A stretch of DNA of 44,232 bases from Mycoemilia scoparia (GCA_027575805.1 JANBPU010000132.1:1-44232); one strand, 5' to 3'; shown: positions 30,752 through 40,177, counted from the first letter of the stretch. Notes: a model not told the origin generated them from the sequence alone. Numbers and translations are program-made.

Positions 30752-31804
30752 ATGTCTAAAAACACACAAATATTTCATTTGATCAAACTATCAACAGCCT
30801 GCTTACTATTCATAACATTAATTTATTACTTGATTTGCCAAGCCTACCACCACTATGAACATATCAAGGTCACAGCATCAACCCAGCAAAACCCCAGCCG
30901 TCTATTATATAAACCCAAAAGAACCACGTCAGTCCACAAAAAATACAAAATAAAACCCTACAACAAATTATTTACCGACCATATTTACATAATAAGCCAG
31001 CCCTTTTCAAAAAACGAGCGTTCACGGTCACAAACCCTGGTTGATTATCTTGGCTTAGACGTCGAGTATTTTAAAGGGCTCGATAAACTAACCGAAGGCA
31101 ACGCTCTCAAAAAAGAAAAAATGTACCTCACAGAAAGCCTGGTTTTAGTAGCCCAATGGAAAACCCATATAAAATTATGGTCCGACATGTTGAGGAATGG
31201 TTATGAGACTGCATTTATTATCGAAGATGATTGGGATGTCCAGAGCGACATTTACTCGTTGATTCGAAAAGGACTCAATATTATAAATTCTAAAAACACG
31301 ACATTTATTGGTGGCAACAATAATATAGGAATCTCTAGCAATTCCTACTTTCCGGTTCGTATTCCTTTTATCAACACCAACCCAAATCCCAAGGTAAATA
31401 GGTGGCACAACAACTGGGATATATTCTTTGTTGGCCACTGCTCAGCCTCCGAAGGAAAATCCGCCCCCCTCAATCCCACATTCCCCTACTTGCGTAAATC
31501 CCAAAACGCTCGATGTATAAACGGCTACATCATATCAAAATCTGGTGCCCAAAAATTTATCCACCTCTATTCAAAAGATCTTGAAAAACCTCTAGGGAAA
31601 TTAATTGGAGAGCATATTAGAGAAGGCTTGGTATGTGCTTATTCATTCTATCCAGCTGTTATTACACAGAGACGTGATTTGGTTAAACCCCATTTTGGTG
31701 TTAATGGGTTCCTGGTTGCTCCACAAAATTCCTTGTTTAATCATATTAGTAAATTTGGTTATGTTTATAATCGAAAAGATATTATCAACATGGGATTATA
31801 CTAA
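30752..31804 (+). CDS. GT25-family glycosyltransferase, copy 3 (diverged)
   Basis: 350 residues from the first in-frame ATG; the longer frame from 30716 begins with TTG. One membrane anchor lies at about residues 13-31. GT25 features: KLFTDHIYIISQP, ERSRSQTLVDYLGLDVEYF, IIEDDWDV (EDD at 158-160), a WHNNWDIFFVGHCSASEGK block matching the FPGHCVYREGRKPP block of copy 1, and the C-terminal AVITQRRDLV also seen in copies 1 and 2. The segment equivalent to GC-x-LSHLRVW in copy 2 is changed to LVLVAQWKTHIKLW, so substrate use may differ. It converges on the Gly-rich secreted precursor 300 bp away. Likely a Golgi enzyme; acceptor unknown. Confidence 0.83.
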   Translation: MSKNTQIFHLIKLSTACLLFITLIYYLICQAYHHYEHIKVTASTQQNPSRLLYKPKRTTSVHKKYKIKPYNKLFTDHIYIISQPFSKNERSRSQTLVDYLGLDVEYFKGLDKLTEGNALKKEKMYLTESLVLVAQWKTHIKLWSDMLRNGYETAFIIEDDWDVQSDIYSLIRKGLNIINSKNTTFIGGNNNIGISSNSYFPVRIPFINTNPNPKVNRWHNNWDIFFVGHCSASEGKSAPLNPTFPYLRKSQNARCINGYIISKSGAQKFIHLYSKDLEKPLGKLIGEHIREGLVCAYSFYPAVITQRRDLVKPHFGVNGFLVAPQNSLFNHISKFGYVYNRKDIINMGLY

Positions 31805-32104
31805 TATACTTTATATTTTTCAAAAGAACCTTTTTATGACCAATGATTGAGTATATGGAATATTACAGCTAAATGAATGACCACCTTATCAAAAATAATT
31901 GCCCATAGGAATCATAATTGTGACTTGTAATAAAATACATCTATCAATTGTGCTCATCCATTCATTCGTTCATTTATTTATTTAAACAAAATTGTTATTG
32001 TTATATTATGTTAGAATAACAAGAGACTTGACAAAGTAGAGTATTATAAAAGTGATCCTAACTAGAAAATTATGTGTAAACTAACTATTAAGGTTACAAA
32101 CTGC
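31805..32104. other. Convergent spacer between GT25 copy 3 and the Gly-rich precursor
   Basis: 300 bp, AT-rich. A solo end of the MITE-like family (TATCAAAAATAATTGCCCATA, about 31882-31909) is present without a matching left end. Confidence 0.45.
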
Positions 32105-32953
32105 TTAGTGCCCGGGAGCAAAAGAAGCACCAGGTGCTCCACCATTGAAGCCAGGAGCACCATTACCGAAACCTTGGAAAGGAGCGCCACCAACACCAGC
32201 ACCAACAGCGCCTCCAGGAATACCACCGGAAACGCCTGGTTGTTGTAGGTTTCCACCCAAAGCACTAGCTTGGGCATTGAGGGCTTCAACCCAAGCCTTC
32301 TGCCAAGCCAAGTTTCCGGCCTGATCAGCTGGGGAGGCACCTGGGTTAGCTTGGGGAATACCAGCATTGACATTTACACCAGGAACAGCTGGAGCACCAC
32401 CACCAATACCTTGAGGAGCGCCGTTAGGAGGAGCATCGGCTCCAGCATGTCTCTTTTTATGGAAAGGTCCAGGAGCACCTATGAATCCTTGTGATCCAGG
32501 ATGGCCAGCGGGGAACCCAGCAACCTGACCAGCAGCAAATCCGGGAAGATTGGGAACTCCAGGAATTTGACCAGCGATAGCCGAGTTTTGAGCAGGATCA
32601 ACGGCGGGGTTTGGGCCAGCAGCTCCAGGAACACCGGGAGCGCCAGCTGAAGGAACTTGTCTCTTCTTATGGAAGGGTCCGGGGGCATCAGAAGCTCCGT
32701 TTGAACCGGGATGTCCATTGGGGAACCCAGGGACTGAGCCACCAAAATTGGCAAAGTTGTGTGCGGGATCAAAAGCGCTGGCAAGTCCTGGAACACCTTG
32801 AAGAGCTCCAGGGGCACCATGACCAAATCCGTCTGGACCATGAGATCCTGCAATTCCAGGAGCACCGGCACCGCCGAATATTTGAGGTGCAGCGTTAGCA
32901 GAGAGCATCAAAGAAGCGAAGGCGATGAAAGCAGCAGAGAAGGAGGTCTTCAT
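32105..32953 (-). CDS. Secreted Gly/Pro/Ala-rich precursor with KKR sites and an AWQK motif
   Basis: 282 residues with a signal peptide (about 1-21, SANAAPQ). Two diverged repeats end in an identical processing block: GFPNGHPGSNG...APGPFHKKRQ (to about 99) and GFPAGHPGSQG...APGPFHKKRH (to about 169). Both start near a DPA(H/Q)N element (62-66 and 119-123). KKR is a Kex2/furin-type site. The N- and C-terminal parts are rich in GAPG-like collagen-type triplets but too irregular for a triple helix. Near the C-terminus ADQAGNLAWQKAWVEALNA (209-227) matches the repeat core of the secreted protein at 11575-12081 (ADKDAVEAWQKQVAEALKA). Function unknown; a secreted peptide or wall-protein precursor is plausible. 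Confidence 0.82.
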   Translation of the reverse strand: MKTSFSAAFIAFASLMLSANAAPQIFGGAGAPGIAGSHGPDGFGHGAPGALQGVPGLASAFDPAHNFANFGGSVPGFPNGHPGSNGASDAPGPFHKKRQVPSAGAPGVPGAAGPNPAVDPAQNSAIAGQIPGVPNLPGFAAGQVAGFPAGHPGSQGFIGAPGPFHKKRHAGADAPPNGAPQGIGGGAPAVPGVNVNAGIPQANPGASPADQAGNLAWQKAWVEALNAQASALGGNLQQPGVSGGIPGGAVGAGVGGAPFQGFGNGAPGFNGGAPGASFAPGH

Positions 32954-33101
32954 TATGTGGTATGGGATGTTGTTGTATGTTAACTAAAAGATGTGGTGTA
33001 TAATGTGGTATTAATTAAGAGAATTGGTATGTAAAAGAAGCTATAAAACTATGTTGTTGTTGTGTTGTGGTTTGAATAATGTTTAGCGACGAGATGGGAT
33101 G

Positions 33102-33109
33102 CTTTTATA
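33102..33109 (-). promoter_or_regulatory. TATA box of the Gly-rich precursor gene
   Basis: TATAAAAG on the minus strand about 150 bp upstream of the ATG at 32953. Confidence 0.55.
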
Positions 33110-33825
33110 CCTTTACATGTTCTTTTGATTCAATACATTTATACAAGTAGATATGAAGACTAAGTTGGCTAGTATTGCCTTGCCATTTGGATTCTCAGCC
33201 TTCGTGATAGCCAAGAGAAATAGAAATAGAGATATAGTGAATGCAGGTGAAGTTTTTTCCAATAGATTGATCTGGTTCTCCACCATCACTGCCACTGCCA
33301 TTGCTACCAGCGCCACTTCATCCCCTATTGTCATATTCAATGGACATTCAAGACGTAATGAAGACTATTAATCGTAGCCATTACTTATCCACTGGTAGTT
33401 CACAGAGTGGTTGTGTGATCCTTGTGAGCTACGAATAGAGAATGTAGTCTTATTCTTTGCCTTTTTTCAATATCCCGTCTGTGTCCCTGTGTGAGAATGA
33501 ATCAAATAATGAATCTCTCTAAACCAAGAAAAAGCCACACCAACATCGACACACTCTTTTATCTGGCTGGCTCAAAAGGTGATGAGAAATAAGATCCTCT
33601 GTGGTGTTACTACAATTGCTGCTCTCTTCCTTCACTAACTCTTGCTATTACTATTCACCTTGCTGTTGTCGAACCTGTCTACTCTGAACTATTTCCGGTT
33701 CGCACCTGAGAATCACAAACAGCAATTTTTGAAGGTTAATTTATACATAATGTATTTCCTGGCAAACTGGCACTATGGAGTTTCCCTTTAGAATATAGGA
33801 TTAGGCATTTTAATCAGACAAATGC

Positions 33826-33955
33826 AGAGTCGCCTTTAAAGGTGTACCAGGATATTACCTTGGACACCAGCCAAAATGTATGGCTTAAGGGCTGGTTCAC
33901 AGGGAATGTATGAGGGTGTCTGTCTGTTCCCTTTTAGTGGGGAACTTTTCAAATG
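33826..33955 (+). repeat. Interspersed repeat C, copy 3
   Basis: AGTCGCCTTTAAAGGTGTAC, CAGGATAT, GCCAAAATGTATGGCTTAAG, GGGAATGTATGAGGGTGTC, TGTTCCCTTTTAG. Best-preserved C copy. Confidence 0.7.
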
Positions 33956-34839
33956 ATATACACGACTCCATCCATGAAGGTGATAGAAGTGAGATTCTAT
34001 ATCCTGGAATTTAACTGTGTCGTCTGCATGTAATTGTGTGTAGCTGCAAGGATGTGTGTGGTTGTTTGAAGTAAACATGAACCCAGAGCCATCGAGATTT
34101 ATACAATGTATCTTTTTCTCTTGCCGACCGACATAAATCAATCTAAACAGCAAATACGTTGTCAGTGCCTAGTTACAGGATTTAGTAAAGTGCTTGAGCA
34201 AGTTTTAGCCACAAAACAAACTACAATTCTCAGTTTGTGGTTATTTAAGAGTTAAAGCCAAGATATGATGTCTTATTGATAGAGCGTGGGAACCAGTATA
34301 ATCAAACACTCTTGATCAATAATGGGCTACTACCACTACTACGGCTAACAAAGTTTACTATTGCCAAGAAGGTGGTCAAGAAGGCTCACAAACGATAAAA
34401 ACACAATTCTTTATACTTTCTCATGGCATCATTGTAGTTTTTATGGTGTTATATTCAGGTGTATGTCTTGGGTATGTGAACTAGATTGCTTCTAAATTAT
34501 TACCACTATAAAGGGAGGAGGAGGGGAAGTTGATGATTAGTAGGATTACAGGTCTTTTTTTCCATTGAAGAATTCTTCATGTCTTCGATACTAATTAGAG
34601 TACTGGAAAAAGAGCTAAAGAGTCCAATACTCTTAGCGGTCACATATCATTTTAACCTTGGGGCATGCTGACCACCTTTTTGCAAACAATACAGTATATT
34701 AACAAATAACTATAGCCAAATCAATTCGAGAGCAAGATCAAAATGGAATAGTATTAATAATATTTTGGAATGAAAGTAAAGAGATCAAAATATAAAATTG
34801 CAATATACTGATTTATCCTGCTACAAATCTACCCATGTT

Positions 34840-36810
34840 CTAAGCCAGCAATACTGGGTTATCTTTTGTTGGCTTCTTTTTAATATCACTAGTCTTTTGT
34901 TGCTGATGCTGTTGCTTCTTTTTAAAGTTACTCTTTCGCTTAGCCTTAATTCTCCTACGATCAGTCTTATCAAGTTCAGATGTACCTTTCATATCACCCG
35001 TGAATCCAGTATTAGCAGCCTTATCAAAGACCTCTTCAGGGGCAAGTTGCGTAGCAGTCGACTGGTTAACTGGCAAGACTTCTTCCATCTCGATAGCAGG
35101 TGCATCGGCTCGAATAGTAACATCAGGGATAGCAGGCTTAGGAGTAAAGTGATAATTGCTCAATGAATCCAGTTTGTAACAAAGAGAACAGAACATGTCA
35201 TCAAGTTCCTTATGCTGCTTATTGACCTTATCGTCTCTAGGATCAACCCATGTAGAACCAGATTGTTGTTTAAGATAGTCCTCTTCATACTCAGCAGCCA
35301 AGGATTGTTTGGGCTTAGAGTCATCTAGTTCAATTCTTTCGGATGGTCTAAAGTCACGTACTTCGATTTCCTTTTTACGGACCACATCATCGAACTCATT
35401 ATCGATGATACGTCTTTTGATCAATGCTTCGAGAGTTTCAGTCTGCTCTTCAGTTACAAGAGGGACAGGTTTCGAGGCATAGTCAAAGGTCAAGTCTTCT
35501 TCGAGTAAACTGTTGAGAGGACGAGCACGAGATCCAACTTCACCCTTCATTGTCCATTCTTTTTCAGCTACAATCTCGTCTTCCATTTTTTCTATACGCT
35601 TTCTCATCCTTTCTTGTTGTTTTTCAAACTCAGATTTAACTACTCCATTTTCATCTTTGTCTTCCAAGTCGTCATCATCGTCATCCTGGTCGAATAAGTT
35701 CTTTGTTTGTTGCTGAGCAAGCATTTCATCGTCTTCTAAATCTTCGTCAACTTCAAGACTATCAGATTTTTTGGATCCCTTTTTTTGCTTCTTGGCATCT
35801 CTTTGGGCATTCTGGGCATCCTCGTAAATCCTTTTGACCGACTTTTCACGAGATTCCTTGGCTTTTCCTTTCTTTGATATCTTTGGGGGCAAAAAGAAGT
35901 CGTTGTACATGATTTCTGAGGCATCCTTTTCATCTTCTTCACTATCGTCTTCGCCATCACCAAGCATATCGGGATCTTGGAATAGATCAATCTCATCATC
36001 ATTGTCATCTTCTTCATCACTGCTCTCATCTGCTTTGCCATCCTTTGGTTGAGGATATTTTCCAGCCAAAATATCACGATCTCTTTCTTCAATTTCTTCG
36101 GCCTCATCAGCAAATTTTTCCATTTCAGCTAATGAAAAGAAATCATCGTCAACTACAGATTTCTTGATTTGATCCTCTTCATCGGACTCTTCATCTTCGT
36201 CGTCGTCGTCATCTTGGTCATCTTCTTGGGCAAAATCTAGGTCATCAAGATCTGAACCCTCATCAACTTCCGACTGTTCATTAACGTCACCATCAACATC
36301 CATCTTATCATTTTCATTCTCCGAACCAGTTCCAAATCCACCAAACTCGCCACCTTCACCACCATCATCATCATCATCGCTTTGGTCCTCACTTTCACTT
36401 TGTTCAGGATAGAGTTGGTCCATTTTAAGTGCCTCTAGGTCACTAATAACGTTTTTGGCATACTGGAACACCGGCTTATTTCTTAACTGCATAATCCCCC
36501 AAATCTGTTCATTATCCGTAAACCCAATCTCTTCCTTCTCCTCACCTCCATTTTCTTTGTTATCAGTGGAAATAGTCAGCTGAGATATTGGTCCAAACTT
36601 TTTACGATTTTGTTTATTTTTAGTATTGCCATCACCCTTATTGGCAGTATCGAATACAATTTTGGTTATTTCTAGACATTCTTGGCGTAGACTCGGATCG
36701 GGGATAACAAATTTTTCAGGGTGAGTTAAGGCATTGTTGAAGAAATCAATTAACTTTGTAGTAAAGTGGTCAGCACTGGTTGCTGCTTTATTTGGAGCTT
36801 GTGGTGCCAT
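34840..36810 (-). CDS. MPP10: U3 small nucleolar ribonucleoprotein Mpp10
   Basis: 656 residues, single exon, close to human MPHOSPH10 (about 680) and yeast Mpp10 (about 590). It is a scaffold of the U3 snoRNP/SSU processome, needed for 18S rRNA cleavage, and works in the nucleolus with Imp3 and Imp4. Layout: an N-terminal segment with NKPVFQYAKNVISDLEAL, a long acidic Asp/Glu-rich middle, the conserved block SRARPLNSLLEEDLTFDYAS, then IIDNEFDDVVRKKEIEVRDF and the EYEEDYLKQ / HKELDDMFCSLCYKLDSLSN region near the C-terminus, and a basic Lys-rich tail. It is divergently paired with the RRB1 gene. Confidence 0.93.
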   Translation of the reverse strand: MAPQAPNKAATSADHFTTKLIDFFNNALTHPEKFVIPDPSLRQECLEITKIVFDTANKGDGNTKNKQNRKKFGPISQLTISTDNKENGGEEKEEIGFTDNEQIWGIMQLRNKPVFQYAKNVISDLEALKMDQLYPEQSESEDQSDDDDDGGEGGEFGGFGTGSENENDKMDVDGDVNEQSEVDEGSDLDDLDFAQEDDQDDDDDEDEESDEEDQIKKSVVDDDFFSLAEMEKFADEAEEIEERDRDILAGKYPQPKDGKADESSDEEDDNDDEIDLFQDPDMLGDGEDDSEEDEKDASEIMYNDFFLPPKISKKGKAKESREKSVKRIYEDAQNAQRDAKKQKKGSKKSDSLEVDEDLEDDEMLAQQQTKNLFDQDDDDDDLEDKDENGVVKSEFEKQQERMRKRIEKMEDEIVAEKEWTMKGEVGSRARPLNSLLEEDLTFDYASKPVPLVTEEQTETLEALIKRRIIDNEFDDVVRKKEIEVRDFRPSERIELDDSKPKQSLAAEYEEDYLKQQSGSTWVDPRDDKVNKQHKELDDMFCSLCYKLDSLSNYHFTPKPAIPDVTIRADAPAIEMEEVLPVNQSTATQLAPEEVFDKAANTGFTGDMKGTSELDKTDRRRIKAKRKSNFKKKQQHQQQKTSDIKKKPTKDNPVLLA

Positions 36811-37523
36811 TTATGTGATTAGTTAGTGGAGATTTAGAAACCAATTGCCAAAACGCCTTATATTTATAAGTATGTATAAATATATATATACACGTTATGT
36901 GTGGGTGGGATATTATTGATAGACAATGACTAAAAGTAATAAATCAAAAATATAAATAGGTTAATAAAACAGTGCACACAAGGGTATAGAAAAACTGTTG
37001 CTTTTACTTTTATAAAAGGCTTTGATGAATATCAAACAAATTTTAACACTAGACCAGGCTTTTTTGGATGGTTAGTAACTAACAATATGAATAATTTTTG
37101 ATCGGATAATCTGATTTTTGATCAATAATTTTTTTAAACTTTTTTCTTCCTTGACTTGAATCAAGACACAATCGTCGTTCCCAGCACTGTTAACCCAACA
37201 TATCCGCACTATTGCTCTTTAGGTTAAAAATCATATAATAGAATAACTTTGTGAGTCTGTTTTAAGTGTCAGTGTTGACCAACTACTACTTCCTTCTTCC
37301 ATCTTATTTCTATATATTATTATAATATAAAGAATTTGTCAACTCAATTTCTTTTCTCTTTTTGTACAAACTTTTTTCTGTGATAAACAGGCCCCTTTCT
37401 CTCATTTATACATACATACACACATACATACCCAAAAGCTAGGGTTGCTAGTCATCCTCTACATCGACATACAAATATAAACCACACACACTCACGCATA
37501 TAGACCTAATTCAACCACACAAA
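36811..37523. promoter_or_regulatory. Bidirectional promoter between MPP10 and RRB1
   Basis: 713-bp AT-rich intergenic region between two divergent ribosome-biogenesis genes, with runs of AATTTTT near 37090-37135 reminiscent of A/T-rich rRNA-processing elements. I do not see an exact yeast PAC motif. A shared promoter would give co-regulation with growth. Confidence 0.5.
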
Positions 37524-39128
37524 ATGAAGCGCCCTGAATTATCATCGACCGACAACAACAATCGTCCAATTGAAGAGGTCGAAATGGACGTCGAAGAACA
37601 AGAAACCCAGGTTCCTAAAAAGCTTCAGGCGGTTGGAACCACCTCCCCTAACAAGAACTCTGCCACCAATGGCAAGAAGAAGTCAAACACAATTGAAGAT
37701 CAAATATTTGAAGATGCGTGGGAAGACGAATACGAAAGTGAAAATGAAGTCAGTATCGAAAGCGACAGAGAAAACGAGACCGAGCAAAACATGGACATGG
37801 TAATGGATGAAATTGAAAAAGAAAATAACCAAGATCCTGATACTGCAGCCGCTGAAGATGAAGAGAAGGTTTACCTCCCAGGTGACAAGTTAGAAGAAGG
37901 CGAACAGCTCCAGGTCGATAACAGTGCTTACCATATGCTCCATTCAATCAACGTCAACTGGCCTTGCCTATCATTCGACATCATTCCCGATAACCTTGGT
38001 ACCGACAGAACCAAGTTTCCCCATACAATGTACCTTTTCACTGGCACCCAAGCATCTCAGACTGATAAGAACGAGGTTATGGTCATGAAATTGTCGCACC
38101 TCCATCGTACCATTAATGATGATAAGGAGGGCAGTGATATCGAAGATAATGATGAGGATCTCGACGACGATCCTTTGTTGGAAACTCGTACTATGAAGCA
38201 AATGGGTGGAACTAACCGGGCTCGTGTCTATAGCTCCCCAGAAAGTATATTGGGTGCTACATGGTCAGAGAGGGGTAAAGTCCATATCTGGGACATAAGC
38301 CATGCCATCAAATCTTTGGAAGTTCCGGGATACATTGTTCCCCAGAGTGCACAAAAGCCACTGTTTTCGGTCTCGACTCATGCTGATGAAGGGTTCGCCC
38401 TCGACTGGTCTCGTAACTCCGCCCGCTTGCTTTCTGGTGACTTTAATAAATTAATCTACCTAACAGTTCCCAGAGGCAACAGTGGATTTACCACAGACAG
38501 CATGCCATTCCGTGGCCATAAGTCGTCGATTGAGGATATCCAGTGGTCGCCTGAAGAGCAATCAGTATTTGCGTCCTGTTCGGCCGATCAGACGGTTAAG
38601 CTCTGGGATATCCGTAGTCCCAAACATAGATGTGCTCTTGATGCTCATGTCCATACCGATGACGTTAATGTCATTAGCTGGAATAGACGGGTTCGTTATT
38701 TGATGGCTAGCGGATGCGAAGATGGCTCGTTTGCTGTCTGGGATTTGCGTACCTGGTCTACTAATCCTCAAACTCAGAAGCCTAGTCCAGTTGCTACGTT
38801 TAAGTGGAATGCTGGCCCTGTTACTTCGATTGAATGGGATCCTACTGACGATTCGGTGCTTGCATTGTCTGGTGCTGATGACCAGTTGACTATTTGGGAT
38901 TTGTCAGTTGAACAAGACACTGAACAGCAGCAACAGCAGAAGCAAAATGACAAGGTTAATGTGATGATTGGACCTGATGGTCAACCTCGCCAAGTTCCCC
39001 CTCAATTGTTGTTTATTCACCAGGGTCAACAGAATATTAAGGAGCTTCATTGGCACCCACAGATTCCTGGATCCATTGTCAGTACGGCTGCTACTGGGTT
39101 TAATGTCTTTAAAACTATTTCCGTATAA
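37524..39128 (+). CDS. RRB1: Rrb1/GRWD1-like WD40 ribosome-assembly chaperone
   Basis: 534 residues. The acidic N-terminus (about 1-115) contains the family signature IFEDAWEDEYESE. A CAF1C/histone-binding-like helix follows (SAYHMLHSINVNWPCLSFDI, about 133-152). The WD40 propeller then runs to the end with classical blades such as VFASCSADQTVKLWDIRS, YLMASGCEDGSFAVWDLRTW and VLALSGADDQLTIWDLS. Yeast Rrb1 is a dedicated chaperone of ribosomal protein Rpl3; human GRWD1 has the same role. A Gln-rich insert sits in the last blade loop. Single exon, divergent from MPP10. Rtt106/Rbap48-type WD40 proteins are excluded by the N-terminal acidic signature and length. Confidence 0.94.
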   Translation: MKRPELSSTDNNNRPIEEVEMDVEEQETQVPKKLQAVGTTSPNKNSATNGKKKSNTIEDQIFEDAWEDEYESENEVSIESDRENETEQNMDMVMDEIEKENNQDPDTAAAEDEEKVYLPGDKLEEGEQLQVDNSAYHMLHSINVNWPCLSFDIIPDNLGTDRTKFPHTMYLFTGTQASQTDKNEVMVMKLSHLHRTINDDKEGSDIEDNDEDLDDDPLLETRTMKQMGGTNRARVYSSPESILGATWSERGKVHIWDISHAIKSLEVPGYIVPQSAQKPLFSVSTHADEGFALDWSRNSARLLSGDFNKLIYLTVPRGNSGFTTDSMPFRGHKSSIEDIQWSPEEQSVFASCSADQTVKLWDIRSPKHRCALDAHVHTDDVNVISWNRRVRYLMASGCEDGSFAVWDLRTWSTNPQTQKPSPVATFKWNAGPVTSIEWDPTDDSVLALSGADDQLTIWDLSVEQDTEQQQQQKQNDKVNVMIGPDGQPRQVPPQLLFIHQGQQNIKELHWHPQIPGSIVSTAATGFNVFKTISV

Positions 39129-39562
39129 AAAAGAGTTTCTATCCATTTATTTATGCGTTTATTTGTGTCTAGCATTATTATTATTATTATTATGATTATT
39201 ATAATTCAAGCTGTTTCTAACAAAAAATTAAAATTTAGAAAAATGATTTTAATACGATGTAAACTCATTAGCGATCTGGTGTGAGATAAGCAGAAATTGG
39301 TCCTCATCAGATTTTGGCCCAATCACAGACCAATTTGTTGTGTAATTCCTGTGGGCCCAATATGCCTAAGGTGGTGTTGGTGTCAACGAAACTTGGCCAG
39401 TATTGTTCGCATTTTAAAAAATGTTTAATACAATGATTTAAGTGCAAGATGCTTTGTTTTTATTAACCCAAGTATAAAAATGACAGAAGAATAATGATCG
39501 AAAAGGAATAATGATGAACTTGACCAAATTGAATGTTGTAACTATGCTACTTGTTAATTTAA
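39129..39562. other. Convergent spacer between RRB1 and GST
   Basis: 434 bp. An (ATT)n tract near 39175-39195 follows the RRB1 stop, and repeat A copy 4 lies at about 39280-39395. No gene. Confidence 0.5.
39280..39395 (+). repeat. Interspersed repeat A, copy 4
   Basis: AGCAGAAATTGG, TCCTCATCAGATTTTGGCCC, AATCACAGACCAATTTG, GTAATTCCTGTGGGCCC, ATGCCTAAGG. Colinear with the other copies. Confidence 0.7.
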
Positions 39563-40177
39563 TTACTGTTTCAACTGAACACCCTTGGCAGCAATTTCTT
39601 CTCTGACGGTCTTGATCAATTTGTTGAGGTTAGAAGCCTTCTCTTCGGTAATCTCGTCACCATATTCAAACTTCTTGAAGGCACCGAGGGTGACAAAGAC
39701 AAAGATATCGGGGAGAGTCAATTGGTTGCCAAAGTAATGTCCATTGCTACCATTCTTTTCAAGCAATTCCTCGTGCTTGCGAACAACGACCTTGATCAGA
39801 TCATCAAAGCGAGAACGAACAGCATCATTCTTTCTGAAATGGACTTCAATCCACAGATTGCGCACATCATGGAAGTGTCCAATTACTTCTTCTTGCTTGA
39901 CAGCAACTGTAGGATCAGGAGAGATAAATCCAAGTTTGCGAGCCAGGTAGCGTTCAATTACCTCGCTCTCAGAGATCACTAGGTCTTCTTTGCCGTCTTG
40001 ACGTTCAATGAGGACTGGCAGACGTTCAAGTGGCATGGTTGGTTTAAGAGATGGCCAATCTTCGGGGTTGGTCTCCTTCCAGTTAGCTCCAGCCAAATCC
40101 AACATGATTCTGATGGGTTGGCTGAGGCCGGGAGTATTGAAGTAGATGAGTTCGTAGCTAGAAGAGGCCGAGGACAT
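39563..40177 (-). CDS. Glutathione S-transferase (sigma/alpha-mu-pi-like)
   Basis: 204 residues, typical GST length. Conjugates glutathione to electrophiles in the cytosol. The thioredoxin-fold N-terminal domain shows YELIYFNTPGLSQPIRIMLD, with a Tyr (residue 8 or 12) placed for thiol activation. The cis-Pro segment ERLPVLIE is at 51-58, and the glutathione gamma-glutamyl binding block ISESEVIERYLARK at 69-81. The C-terminal helical domain carries the N-capping motif NQLTLPDIFVF. Single exon; the ATG lies 14 codons ahead of the catalytic strand. A GTT-rich leader upstream is non-coding. The class is uncertain; stand-alone detoxification or stress role is likely. Confidence 0.93.
   Translation of the reverse strand: MSSASSSYELIYFNTPGLSQPIRIMLDLAGANWKETNPEDWPSLKPTMPLERLPVLIERQDGKEDLVISESEVIERYLARKLGFISPDPTVAVKQEEVIGHFHDVRNLWIEVHFRKNDAVRSRFDDLIKVVVRKHEELLEKNGSNGHYFGNQLTLPDIFVFVTLGAFKKFEYGDEITEEKASNLNKLIKTVREEIAAKGVQLKQ

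Larger units (their letters stand above)
32954..34839. other. 1.9-kb spacer between the Gly-rich precursor and MPP10
   Basis: Carries the TATA promoter of the precursor gene on its left and a repeat C copy (about 33826-33955). The rest is AT-rich with short ORFs that I cannot support as genes. Confidence 0.45.

Noticed and set aside
30716..31804. GT25 copy 3 starting at 30716
   Set aside because: That codon is TTG; the first ATG in frame is 30752, directly before the membrane anchor.
32105..32953. True collagen-like protein
   Set aside because: Gly-x-y triplets are irregular and interrupted; no run is long enough for a triple helix.
35736..36113. Minus-strand alternative-frame ORF within MPP10
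   Set aside because: It is a frame-shifted reading of the acidic low-complexity region.
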